Positions 7,645 through 14,405 of a stretch of DNA of 14,405 bases are shown one piece after another. The notes below the pieces were generated by a model. That model was not told the DNA's origin. It did not search any database and worked only from the letters and a program-made list of their open reading frames with translations. Every line of letters starts with the position of its first letter. Within the stretch, counting starts at the first letter, position 1. Both the position numbers and the translations under genes were made by a program. Source of the stretch: CAMNAO01 sp045605145 (GTDB taxonomy: Bacteria; Bacillota; Clostridia; Oscillospirales; Oscillospiraceae); assembly GCA_045605145.1 (NCBI GenBank), contig JAZUPH010000009.1, positions 1 to 14,405 on the forward strand. Reading direction: 5' to 3'.

Positions 7645-9021
7645 TTATTTTTCCATAGATTTGCCATAAAGTGTCACGGCGTTTTCGGTAATCATCTCAT
7701 CATAAAAGCCGGGCTTCAGGTTTCTGAACAGCTTACCGTTGGCAGAGCCTACGGAGGATTTGTCCACAATATATCCCACCGCGTTCGGTGTGTCGCCTAC
7801 GTAGCCGGGGGTGTGGGTGACGACCACGGTGTGCTTTGCCGGAACGGCATTTTTGATGTCGCGGCCGATCTGGCAGAACAGTTCACAGCCAAGACCGACG
7901 ATGGCCACATCGCCAAGGGTCAGCACTTCCATCTTCAGTTCGGCAGGACGCTCCGGATTGTCGATGAGCTCAATGGGGGCGAAGGGTTTTGCCGGCTCCG
8001 TCTGATTGCTGCGCACGCCATTGCCGTAGTCCACATTCATGGGACCCATGCGGTGACCGGCATTCTTGTTGGCCTGAGTCTGGGTGGGCAGCATGATAGA
8101 ATTTTTGCTGTGACCGATAAACATCTCGTCTGAATATTCGACAATGTTGTCGATGCAGTTGATGGCGTCCACCGCGTGCTGGCGTCCGGTATGCTCCATC
8201 AGCACGAATGCAGCGCCTGCGGGGAGTTTGGGCCTCATGGTATAGCCGTCGGTGTATGTATACTGGAAATTGCCCAGCAGGGGATGCAGGTTGCCTGCCG
8301 CGCCGGATGTCCATGCGGCAACGATGCCGCCGTAGTAGTCCTCGACAAAGCGGCTGGTAATGCCCGGGAAGTTGCCCGAGGTGACGCGCCTGCCCTGTGC
8401 ATCCGGTTCCATGGCGCAGGTGGCGTGGCAGGGGTGATTCATCAGCACGCAGATGAGTTTGTCATCTTCGTCTACAAATTTGATTACGGACAGGGTGTCG
8501 TCCACATAGCCGTTGCCCTCTTTGTTGCAAAGATAGCCGATGCTGGGGTTGCGGGTGATCTCGTTTGCGGCAATGCGGCTGCTTATCTCACCGTAGCCGT
8601 ACTTGGCGGGGCGGAGATTTGCAATTGCGTCTTTTGACGCGGATATGACGGCGTTGAGCTCAAAGTCGAAATACTTTTTGCGCCACGCCGCAATTGCCTC
8701 GTCCGAGGGGCGGTTAAAGCGCGACATTAAAGCGCCTCTGTCGCTGGGGGAGGTGTGGTTGTGGGTGACGGTGATAATAATATCCTCGGCGTCAACGCCC
8801 ACAGCTTCGGCGATCTTTTTCTCAAAGTCAGGCACCTCGGGAATGTCGCTCAGGTCAAAAGCTGTGAACAGGATGCGTTTTTCACCGTTGTCAATGGCGA
8901 TGACACGCACATTGCAGTCGTCGTACTTTGCGTCGTAAAAATCGAAATACCCCATCACGGGATACTCCTCGCATGGAAGGTCAAGTGTGGCGATTCCCGC
9001 GCCGACTTTAAATTTGGACAT
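7645..9021 (-). CDS. Neutral/alkaline ceramidase-like hydrolase, cytosolic
   Basis: A 458-aa protein resembling the N-terminal domain of neutral/alkaline ceramidases. It opens 'VGAGIATLDLP' (compare V-G-x-A-x-x-D-I-T-P in the family). It carries an HxH metal motif THNHTSP (H87, H89), further histidines in NHPCHATC (H196, H199), 'SGNFPG' (215-220), 'TSGAAGNLHP' (238-247), a late 'GCELFCQIGR' glutamate and 'HTPGYVGDTP'. These match the zinc-site and active-site stretches in order. The position that I believe holds the catalytic serine in true ceramidases appears to be glycine (G240), as in many uncharacterised bacterial relatives, so ceramide is doubtful as substrate. No signal peptide is visible. 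The ATG at 9021 is chosen for its AGGAGG seven bases upstream. The open frame continues to 9249 without support. It is transcribed alone; substrate unknown. Confidence 0.75.
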   Translation of the reverse strand: MSKFKVGAGIATLDLPCEEYPVMGYFDFYDAKYDDCNVRVIAIDNGEKRILFTAFDLSDIPEVPDFEKKIAEAVGVDAEDIIITVTHNHTSPSDRGALMSRFNRPSDEAIAAWRKKYFDFELNAVISASKDAIANLRPAKYGYGEISSRIAANEITRNPSIGYLCNKEGNGYVDDTLSVIKFVDEDDKLICVLMNHPCHATCAMEPDAQGRRVTSGNFPGITSRFVEDYYGGIVAAWTSGAAGNLHPLLGNFQYTYTDGYTMRPKLPAGAAFVLMEHTGRQHAVDAINCIDNIVEYSDEMFIGHSKNSIMLPTQTQANKNAGHRMGPMNVDYGNGVRSNQTEPAKPFAPIELIDNPERPAELKMEVLTLGDVAIVGLGCELFCQIGRDIKNAVPAKHTVVVTHTPGYVGDTPNAVGYIVDKSSVGSANGKLFRNLKPGFYDEMITENAVTLYGKSMEK

Positions 9022-9055
9022 AATGCGCCTCCTGAAACAATTTTTTGATGACAGT

Positions 9056-9084
9056 ATGATAGCACGCCTGCAGTAAAAAGTAAA
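9056..9084 (-). promoter_or_regulatory. Promoter of the ceramidase-like gene
   Basis: Minus strand TTTACT (complement of 9079-9084), 17-bp spacer, TATCAT (complement of 9056-9061). The -10 is one base off consensus and the -35 two bases off. Its start site would lie about 25 nt upstream of the ATG at 9021. It is divergent from the promoter at 9141-9169. Confidence 0.65.
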
Positions 9085-9099
9085 CAGGTACATGAAAAG

Positions 9100-9156
9100 A
9101 TGCCGTGCATCGAAAGTGGAAAAAGCACGCGCCGTCAAAGTTGCATCATGCCGTGC
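9100..9156. repeat. 9-bp direct repeat ATGCCGTGC in a divergent promoter region
   Basis: ATGCCGTGC occurs at 9100-9108 and 9148-9156, 48 bp apart. The second copy lies in the -35/-10 spacer of the plus-strand promoter and the first just upstream of the -35 of the minus-strand promoter. This placement would suit a shared regulator, but the repeat is short and may be chance. Confidence 0.35.
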
Positions 9157-9169
9157 CCGGTGGTATAAT
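9141..9169 (+). promoter_or_regulatory. Promoter of the ketopantoate-reductase-family gene
   Basis: TTGCAT (9141-9146), a 17-bp spacer and a perfect TATAAT (9164-9169), preceded by the extended -10 dinucleotide TG (9161-9162). The start site would be near 9176, leaving a leader of about 27 nt that contains AGAAGGAG (9188-9195). Confidence 0.8.
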
Positions 9170-9202
9170 GATGCCACCCAAACGGGCAGAAGGAGAGAAT
9201 TT

Positions 9203-10225
9203 ATGGAAAATATACGCTGCGCGATATACGGTGCGGGCTCGCTTGGCACCGTGCTGGGCGCTTATATGACAAAAAACGGCGCGAAGGTTGAGCTTATAAA
9301 CCGCAACAAAGCCCATGTGGCTGCCCTTCGTGAAAAGGGCGCGCATATCACCGGCACCGTGGAGATGACCATACCCGTTACCGCCCTGACCCCCGATGAG
9401 ATGAGCGGCAAGTATGATGTCATTCTTCTTATGACCAAGCAACTTCAGAATGTGGAAGTTGTGACCATGCTGAAGGATTTCCTGTCTGAAACTGGCGTCA
9501 TCGTTACGCTCCAGAACGGCCTGCCTGAGCCGGGCATCGCCGACATCGTCGGCAGTGAACACACCATGGGCTGCGTCGTTGAATGGGGTGCTACCATGTC
9601 CGCACCCGGCGAATGCACCATGACCAGCCAGCCGGACAGCCTGTCCTTCCATATGGGCAAGATGGACGGCATCACAGATGAGCAGTTCAATGCCGTCAAG
9701 AACCTGCTGCAGCTTATGTGCCCCGTCCATGAGGAGGAGAATCTTATCGGCGCCCGCTGGTCCAAGCTGCTTATCAATGCCACCTTCTCCGGCCTTGGTA
9801 CCGTGGTGGGCGGCTGCTTCGGCGATGTATCGGAGAATAAGGATGTACGCAAGGTGGCTGTGCGCTGCATTAAAGAGTGCATCGATGTGGGTCATGCCGC
9901 CGGTGCTGTGTTCGCCCCTGTACAGGGTAAGGACATTACCAGGCTCTTCTATTACAAAAACGCCGCCAAGCGCGCTTTTGCCATGTTCCTCATGCCCATC
10001 GCCATGAAGAAGCACCGGGCCATTGAGCCTTCCATGCTTCAGGACCTCAAGCATGGTAAGCCCTGTGAGGTGGATGCCATAAATGGAATCGTCTGCGACT
10101 GGGGCCGCAAGTGCGGCGTTGCCACACCGGTGAATGACCGTATCGTGGAAGTAATTAAAAAGTGCCAGGCCGGTGAGTTAAAACCCTGCGCCGAGAATAT
10201 CCGCCTTTTTGACGATCTTCTGTAA
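9203..10225 (+). CDS. 2-dehydropantoate 2-reductase family protein (PanE/ApbA type)
   Basis: A 340-aa NAD(P)-dependent reductase. The N-terminal Rossmann fold has GAGSLG (10-15). Residues known from E. coli PanE appear at matching places: Lys79 in 'LLMTKQ', 'LQNGLPEP' after it, Lys188 and Asn192 in 'ARWSKLLINAT' with the same spacing as K176/N180, and Glu289 in 'PCEVDAING' after 'SMLQDLK'. The family reduces ketopantoate to pantoate for pantothenate and coenzyme A synthesis. It also has many paralogues with other 2-oxoacid substrates, so the specific substrate is uncertain. It is somewhat longer than E. coli PanE (303 aa). The ATG at 9203 is chosen for AGAAGGAG upstream; the frame open from 9092 runs across the promoter. 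No panB, panC or panD lies beside it, and it ends in a strong terminator. Confidence 0.85.
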   Translation: MENIRCAIYGAGSLGTVLGAYMTKNGAKVELINRNKAHVAALREKGAHITGTVEMTIPVTALTPDEMSGKYDVILLMTKQLQNVEVVTMLKDFLSETGVIVTLQNGLPEPGIADIVGSEHTMGCVVEWGATMSAPGECTMTSQPDSLSFHMGKMDGITDEQFNAVKNLLQLMCPVHEEENLIGARWSKLLINATFSGLGTVVGGCFGDVSENKDVRKVAVRCIKECIDVGHAAGAVFAPVQGKDITRLFYYKNAAKRAFAMFLMPIAMKKHRAIEPSMLQDLKHGKPCEVDAINGIVCDWGRKCGVATPVNDRIVEVIKKCQAGELKPCAENIRLFDDLL

Positions 10226-10285
10226 AATTCAGGAGCAGGCTGAGAACCGAAGAACTCAACTCTTATATGTTCGAATTTATGTATT

Positions 10286-10329
10286 CAAATAGCCGCGGGT
10301 ATGTCCCGCGGCTATTTGTCAATTTTTGT
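10286..10329 (+). terminator. Strong terminator after the reductase gene
   Basis: A perfect 14-bp stem pairs 10286-10299 with 10305-10318 around a 5-nt loop, followed by AATTTTTG (10321-10328). The stem is symmetrical, and the sequence on its left is AT-rich but has no clean T run for the other strand. It insulates the TIR gene from upstream transcription. Confidence 0.85.
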
Positions 10330-10357
10330 TGACGGCGATTTTTGTCAATGTTAAAAT
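10329..10357 (+). promoter_or_regulatory. Promoter of the TIR gene
   Basis: TTGACG (10329-10334), a 17-bp spacer and TAAAAT (10352-10357), starting directly behind the previous terminator. The start site would be near 10364, so the leader is about 30 nt. A short repeat TTTGTCAAT is found at 10315-10323 and again inside the spacer at 10341-10349. Confidence 0.8.
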
Positions 10358-10393
10358 CGTTTTATCATTTATTTGTTATCGTGGGGTGCAGAT

Positions 10394-13363
10394 ATGCCGC
10401 AGTCTGAATATATATACGATGCTTTCATATCCTACCGGCATCTGCCCGTGGATATGGAGGTTGCCGTGCGCCTTCAGCAGCTTTTGGAGCGGCATAAGGA
10501 CAACAGCGGCCGCCGTCTGCGGGTGTTCCGCGACCAGAGTGAGCTGCCCACCAGCGGCGACCTTGGCAGCGATATCCGCCACGCGGTGGAGCAATCGCGC
10601 TTTCTTATTGTGGTGTGCTCACCCGGATATAAAGAGTCAAAATGGTGCATGGCTGAGCTGGAGTATTTCCGCAGCCTGCATGGTCAGACTAACCGGAATA
10701 TACTGCCCATTCTGGTGGAGGGCGAGCCGGAGGAGTCGTTTCCACTCCAACTGCGCTGGGAGAGCGGGACGGCCTTTTCCGCCGGCAAGCAGGTGACCGT
10801 CCGCCGTGAGGTGGAGCCTCTTGGCGCCGATGTGCGTGCAAACGGCAAAGCCGGTCGAATGAAAAAGCTCAAGACCGAGTATCTGCGTCTGGCGGCGCCT
10901 ATGCTGGGCTGCGGCTTCGACGATTTGTATAACCGCGCTCAGCGCCGCAGACGCCGGATTATAACTGCCGTGTCTGCCGCGGTTACGGCCCTGGCAGTGG
11001 CATTTTCCGTTTATTCTGCCTATATGCTCGACCAGATAAGCCGCCGTCAGCAGCTGCTTGAGGCGAAACAGGCGGAGCTTTATAACAATGAATCCCGCCG
11101 TCTGGCCAACGAATCCCTGCTCCTTTTGGGGGAGGATCCGTATCTTGCCGCCCTGCTTGCCGATGCTGCGCTGCCTGCCGATCTTGAGAACCCTGATTTT
11201 ACCGTCCCGCAGGAGGCGGAGCTGGCCATCCGCAGCGCGGCGCTGCAGCTTGAGTTTTCGCGTAGCTACAGCCCTCTGACCCTTAACGCCACAGTGTGCG
11301 CTCAATCACACAGCTGGTTTGTCAGCGGTTTTTATGCCGATGGACAGCTGTTTTCACTCAAGGACGGCGATACAACTTGCCTGTACGACGCTCGATACGG
11401 TCAGCTTATTTGCCGCATTGACAGCGGCGATGTGCTGTTTACAACCGATGGAGAGAGCTATCTTGTTAAAAGCGAAGATATCCAGCCGGACGGCGATGTG
11501 CTGCTGAGCTTCAGTCTGTATGATTCCCATAGTAACGCCGAGCTTGCCAACTATGAAATTACCGTGGATGAGGATGAGACGGAACAGTATTTTGCCGTAT
11601 CCTCCCCGGAAGACGGCCGAATCTACATTTTGCATATTGAGAACCGTTTCGGTGGTGCTGAATGTGTCTGCGACGGGTACTTTAAGTCCGGGAAATTCCG
11701 CGAAAGCGATACCATGCCCGACGATATGAAGGCCCATTACGAAGCCGTGGGTGTACCTGCACAGATGTGCAGCGAGTATGAACCACCTTCGCGCTATTCT
11801 GATAAACAGGGTGATGTGTTTACATACCTGTTCGAAGTCTACCCCGATTGGAACGTGTATTCCTGGTCCGAGCTTACCGCCGATGAACGCCTGTGCTTTG
11901 TCTATTACAGCCGCGGCAGTGAATCCGGCCTCACCGCACTGTGGGCAGTGGATGAAAACCGGCTCCTGGGCGCGGCTGACGGCACATGTTTCCAGCCTGA
12001 GGATAACGGCCTGTTCTACTGCCTGACTGAGGATGCGGTGCAGATCTATTCGTACAATCCCGGGAATTTTGCCCTTGACCTGAGCGGGGACAATGCTTAT
12101 ACCCACGTCTCCTCCGATGGCAGCCGCGCCGCCCTTCTGAGGGGTCAGATCGTCTCGATGGAGCTGTCGATCTGGGATACAGAGAATCTGTCTGAGCCGA
12201 TATTTTCCGTCCCACTGGCTGACGACGCCTGCTATCTTATAAGCATTGGCGATGAACATTACAAGTACCGCATTACCCCCGATATGAAATATGTCATGCT
12301 GAGCGATGCCGTGACGGGTGCGCTGGTCATATATGATGTGGACTCCTCTCAGATAGTGTTCAGCTGCGAAGCGGAAGATGCCTGTGAGTTCTGCCTGTCA
12401 TCCGATGGCAGTATGGCGGCAGTGCTGTATGGCGACGCTTACAGTACCTGCACCGCGGTGGTGTATGATGTGGCTTCCGGCGGCGTGATAGCTGGATTTG
12501 AAATCAACACCGATGACGCCATGTATCATAACAGTGGGGATGCCGCCCAGATGGAACTCTCGGACGATAGTTTGGCTGTGTCCTATACCTGCGCAACGTG
12601 GATATGCGATCTGCCGGACGGCCCATCCGACCGCTTCGGTAGCCTGCTCGGCGGCTCCGGACAGAGTGGAGATGTATATGTTATCGACCACCCGCTTGTA
12701 CAGCAGGTGATTGAGCAGTCCCGAAGCCTTATGGGCTATGACCGCTGTGCAAATACCGACACCATCTTCACATCTGACGGACTTGTCATAGCCTCCGGCT
12801 TTGAGAGTACCGCCTACGGAGACCGCTGGCGCGTCAACTGCATCTATGACACGGTCAGCCGGCGTGTGCTGAACTTCGACCCGGTGGCGGATTTGATACC
12901 CGGCAACATTGAGCGCTTTTATTACGATGAAATCAGCGGCAGCCTTATCATTCAGAAGAGCAACCATTTCAGTGTTCAGCGCCGCAATACCGACGGCGAT
13001 TTTGAAGAGGTGTATCGCATCGTATCCCGGGATCCCGGCTGCACCATTATGCCGCAGCTGTCACCCTGTGACGGGGTCTGCCTGGTACTCAACTCAGACA
13101 CGCAGGCTGAGATATACAGCATTGCTGACGGCAGCCTTCTTTATGTGCTGGGCTGTGACGGCGGCGCGGCCTTCGGCGTTATTGACGGCGCGTTGTACGA
13201 CCTGCGCTGCGGTCAGCCCGGCGGCCTGTTTGTGTGCGATCTGCCCGACACTTCCCGGTCGCGGGAATATGTGCGCTCTGCCCTCACCGCAGACGGCATC
13301 AGCCGTAGTCTCAGCCTTGAAGAGTGTGAAAAGTACTATGTGCCGCAAGAGTGGTGGCGGTGA
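10394..13363 (+). CDS. TIR domain / transmembrane / WD40-like beta-propeller protein
   Basis: A 989-aa protein with an unusual layout. Residues 5-140 form a TIR domain: 'YDAFISYRH' (8-16), 'RVFRDQSELPTSGDL' (43-57), 'SRFLIVVCSPGYKESKWCMAEL' split over 68-89, with Glu88 in the position of the NAD-cleaving glutamate. An arginine-rich stretch (RRRRR) precedes one membrane helix (about 189-212). A charged helix and 'SRRLANESLLLLGEDPYLAALLADAALP' (234-261) follow, a linker seen in bacterial TIR-, NACHT- and kinase-WD40 proteins. Residues 290-950 contain repeated propeller-like blades ('SSDGSRAALLRG', 'IYDVDSSQIVFSC', 'VVYDVASGGVIAGF'). The tail 'GISRSLSLEECEKYY' resembles the ending of such WD40 proteins. 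About 25 cysteines lie in the propeller. The positive-inside rule places TIR inside the cell. The ATG at 10394 is preferred over TTG 10373, which lies closer to the start site, although its ribosome site (GGGGTG) is weak. A defence or stress role is inferred. Confidence 0.85.
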   Translation: MPQSEYIYDAFISYRHLPVDMEVAVRLQQLLERHKDNSGRRLRVFRDQSELPTSGDLGSDIRHAVEQSRFLIVVCSPGYKESKWCMAELEYFRSLHGQTNRNILPILVEGEPEESFPLQLRWESGTAFSAGKQVTVRREVEPLGADVRANGKAGRMKKLKTEYLRLAAPMLGCGFDDLYNRAQRRRRRIITAVSAAVTALAVAFSVYSAYMLDQISRRQQLLEAKQAELYNNESRRLANESLLLLGEDPYLAALLADAALPADLENPDFTVPQEAELAIRSAALQLEFSRSYSPLTLNATVCAQSHSWFVSGFYADGQLFSLKDGDTTCLYDARYGQLICRIDSGDVLFTTDGESYLVKSEDIQPDGDVLLSFSLYDSHSNAELANYEITVDEDETEQYFAVSSPEDGRIYILHIENRFGGAECVCDGYFKSGKFRESDTMPDDMKAHYEAVGVPAQMCSEYEPPSRYSDKQGDVFTYLFEVYPDWNVYSWSELTADERLCFVYYSRGSESGLTALWAVDENRLLGAADGTCFQPEDNGLFYCLTEDAVQIYSYNPGNFALDLSGDNAYTHVSSDGSRAALLRGQIVSMELSIWDTENLSEPIFSVPLADDACYLISIGDEHYKYRITPDMKYVMLSDAVTGALVIYDVDSSQIVFSCEAEDACEFCLSSDGSMAAVLYGDAYSTCTAVVYDVASGGVIAGFEINTDDAMYHNSGDAAQMELSDDSLAVSYTCATWICDLPDGPSDRFGSLLGGSGQSGDVYVIDHPLVQQVIEQSRSLMGYDRCANTDTIFTSDGLVIASGFESTAYGDRWRVNCIYDTVSRRVLNFDPVADLIPGNIERFYYDEISGSLIIQKSNHFSVQRRNTDGDFEEVYRIVSRDPGCTIMPQLSPCDGVCLVLNSDTQAEIYSIADGSLLYVLGCDGGAAFGVIDGALYDLRCGQPGGLFVCDLPDTSRSREYVRSALTADGISRSLSLEECEKYYVPQEWWR

Positions 13364-13382
13364 AAATCCTTATATATCATCC

Positions 13383-13418
13383 GCGCGGCAGCGATTATAT
13401 CGCCGCCGCGCTGTTTTC
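13383..13418 (+). terminator. Terminator of the TIR gene
   Basis: An imperfect stem pairs GCGCGGC (13383-13389) with GCCGCGC (13405-13411) and GCGAT (13391-13395) with ATCGC (13399-13403), with one A/C mismatch between the two helices. A short T-rich run TGTTTTCT follows (13412-13419). It lies 20 bp after the stop codon. Confidence 0.75.
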
Positions 13419-13473
13419 TGCGTTACCGAACTGAATTGCTGCGTTAAATTTGTGCCCGATTGTGTTATATTCC

Positions 13474-13503
13474 TTGCAATTGGGTGCTGTTTAGGAGTAT
13501 AAT
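13474..13503 (+). promoter_or_regulatory. Promoter of metF
   Basis: TTGCAA (13474-13479), an 18-bp spacer and a perfect TATAAT (13498-13503). The predicted start near 13510 leaves a leader of only about 24 nt, with the ribosome binding site TGGAG at 13522-13526. That is too short for a SAM riboswitch or T-box. Confidence 0.7.
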
Positions 13504-13527
13504 CACTCCAAATACATTCGCTGGAGT
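13494..13527. repeat. GGAGT / ACTCC / GGAGT motif around the metF -10 box
   Basis: GGAGT (13494-13498) and ACTCC (13505-13509) form an inverted repeat that straddles the -10 element. ACTCCA (13505-13510) and TGGAGT (13522-13527) form a second one, the latter being the ribosome binding site. The placement would suit an operator for a repressor acting on metF. The arms are only 5-6 bp, so this is tentative. Confidence 0.35.
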
Positions 13528-13533
13528 ATGCAT

Positions 13534-14405
13534 ATGAAGATTATAGATATACTTACGGGCAGTAAACTCTCCCTTTCGTTTGAGGTTTTCCCGCCCAAGA
13601 CCGAGAGCGGTTTCGGCAGCGTCAGACGCGCCACGGAGGAGATCGCCAAGCTGCACCCCTCTTTTATGAGCGTCACCTACGGCGCCGGCGGCGGTACCAG
13701 CAAATACACCCTTGATATCGCCAAAAATATTAAAGAGCTTTACGGCGTGCCCAGCCTTGCCCATCTGACCTGCGTTTCCTCCACCCGCGAAACCGTGCGT
13801 GAGAAGATCGCCCAGATCAAGCAGGCCGGCATCGAAAACATCATGGCGCTCAGGGGCGATGTGCCCCCGGCACTTGAAGGCGCCGACAGGAGCGGCTGGG
13901 ACTATCACTATGCCATCGAACTGATTGAAGAAATAAAGAGCATCGATCCCAATTTCTGCATCGGAGGTGCGTGCTATCCCGAGGTACATCCCGAAAGCCC
14001 CAACCAGACCGAGGATATAAAGCACCTTAAGGAGAAGGTGGATGCAGGCTGCTGCTTCCTTACCACACAGATGGTGTTCGACAACAACCTGTTCTACAAC
14101 TTCATGTACAAGATCCGCGAGGCCGGCATTACCGTGCCCATCGTTCCCGGCATCATGCCCATCACCAATGCCAATCAGGTGGACAGGGCAATTAAGCTGT
14201 CCGGCTCATTCATGCCACAGCGGTTTAAGAGCCTTGTTGACCGCTTCGGCTCCGACCCTGCCGCCATGAAGCAGGCGGGCATTGCCTACGCCACCGATCA
14301 GATCATCGACCTGTATGCCAACGGCATTACCAATGTGCATGTGTATTCAATGAACAAGCCCGATGTTGCCGCCAAGATCCAGAGCAACCTGTCGGATATT
14401 ATCGG
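13534..14405 (+). CDS. metF: Methylenetetrahydrofolate reductase, 3' end cut by window
   Basis: A reading frame of 290 codons that is still open at the window edge. Full-length bacterial MetF is about 290-300 residues, so only the last few are likely missing. MetF reduces 5,10-methylene-THF to 5-methyl-THF with an FAD cofactor, supplying methyl groups for methionine synthesis or, in acetogens, the methyl branch of CO2 fixation. Hallmarks are 'SFEVFPPKTE' (15-24, with Glu17 as the catalytic glutamate), 'MSVTYGAGGG' (45-54), 'ALRGDVPP' (105-112, Asp109), 'TTQMVFD', 'VPIVPGIMPI' and the C-terminal 'VHVYSMNKPDVA'. TGGAG lies seven bases before the ATG at 13534. An in-frame ATG at 13528 would crowd that site. 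The gene has its own promoter and is not coupled to the TIR gene. Confidence 0.93.
   Translation, partial: MKIIDILTGSKLSLSFEVFPPKTESGFGSVRRATEEIAKLHPSFMSVTYGAGGGTSKYTLDIAKNIKELYGVPSLAHLTCVSSTRETVREKIAQIKQAGIENIMALRGDVPPALEGADRSGWDYHYAIELIEEIKSIDPNFCIGGACYPEVHPESPNQTEDIKHLKEKVDAGCCFLTTQMVFDNNLFYNFMYKIREAGITVPIVPGIMPITNANQVDRAIKLSGSFMPQRFKSLVDRFGSDPAAMKQAGIAYATDQIIDLYANGITNVHVYSMNKPDVAAKIQSNLSDII

Noticed and set aside
9146..10054. Minus-strand open frame (302 codons) opposite the ketopantoate-reductase-like gene
   Set aside because: The plus-strand frame has all catalytic residues and a good start. The minus frame is a His/Gly-rich mirror translation with no support.
11354..12259. Minus-strand open frame (301 codons) inside the TIR gene
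   Set aside because: Opposite a coherent TIR/propeller reading frame; no recognisable motif and no start signals. Taken as a shadow frame.
13505..13527. RNA hairpin hiding the metF ribosome binding site
   Set aside because: The left arm ACTCCA would lie upstream of or at the predicted transcription start, so it is unlikely to be in the message.
13420..13533. SAM riboswitch or T-box leader before metF
   Set aside because: The promoter at 13474-13503 leaves only about 24 nt of leader, with no multi-helix structure or T-box sequence.
9203..14405. Multi-gene defence system around the TIR gene (Thoeris, CBASS or STAND type)
   Set aside because: The neighbours are a reductase and metF, each with own promoter and terminator. 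No SLOG, SIR2, cyclase, nuclease or regulator gene adjoins, so only a single-gene system can be proposed.
1..14405. CRISPR arrays, insertion sequences and tandem repeats
   Set aside because: No regularly spaced repeats of 20-40 bp, no transposase-like proteins and no terminal inverted repeats were seen on reading through both strands.

Overview
The window looks like chromosome from a fairly GC-rich Firmicute, most likely a clostridial gut-type anaerobe (Oscillospiraceae-like is my guess). The basis is GC well above 50%, AGGAGG-type ribosome binding sites, near-consensus sigma-A promoters with 17-bp spacers, rho-independent hairpin terminators, a clostridial-type tRNA-Ala(GGC) fragment, and the protein content (4Fe-4S aldo/keto reductase, MATE pump, short MetF). 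No search was run, so the taxonomy is inference.

Left edge (1-433): positions 1-45 are the 3' half of a tRNA-Ala(GGC) gene on the minus strand. It is broken exactly at the anticodon loop, as attachment scars of tRNA-targeting integrases are. A small Lar-like zinc-ribbon gene with its own promoter and terminator follows. Together they look like the end, or the remains, of an integrated element.

Central region (488-10225): a promoter at 488 drives a tightly overlapping MoxR ATPase / DUF58 / membrane transglutaminase operon. A 4Fe-4S aldo/keto reductase follows 38 bp later with no visible terminator between. A shared terminator separates it from a convergent MATE efflux pump. Upstream of the pump, on the same strand, lies a cytosolic neutral-ceramidase-like protein with its own terminator and promoter. 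This is divergent from a ketopantoate-reductase-family gene (panE/apbA type).

Right region (10286-14405): after a strong terminator, a stand-alone promoter drives the most unusual gene of the window. It encodes a 989-aa protein with an N-terminal TIR domain, one membrane helix, a linker typical of WD40-type conflict proteins and a long cysteine-rich beta-propeller. It is flanked by its own terminator. No partner gene (Thoeris, STAND, CBASS or similar) adjoins it, so if it is an immune or stress effector it appears to be a single-gene system. The window ends inside metF (methylenetetrahydrofolate reductase), which has its own promoter with a repeated GGAGT/ACTCC motif around it.

All intergenic stretches longer than about 100 bases are accounted for by the promoters, terminators and repeats listed. 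No CRISPR array, rRNA, complete tRNA or insertion sequence was seen.
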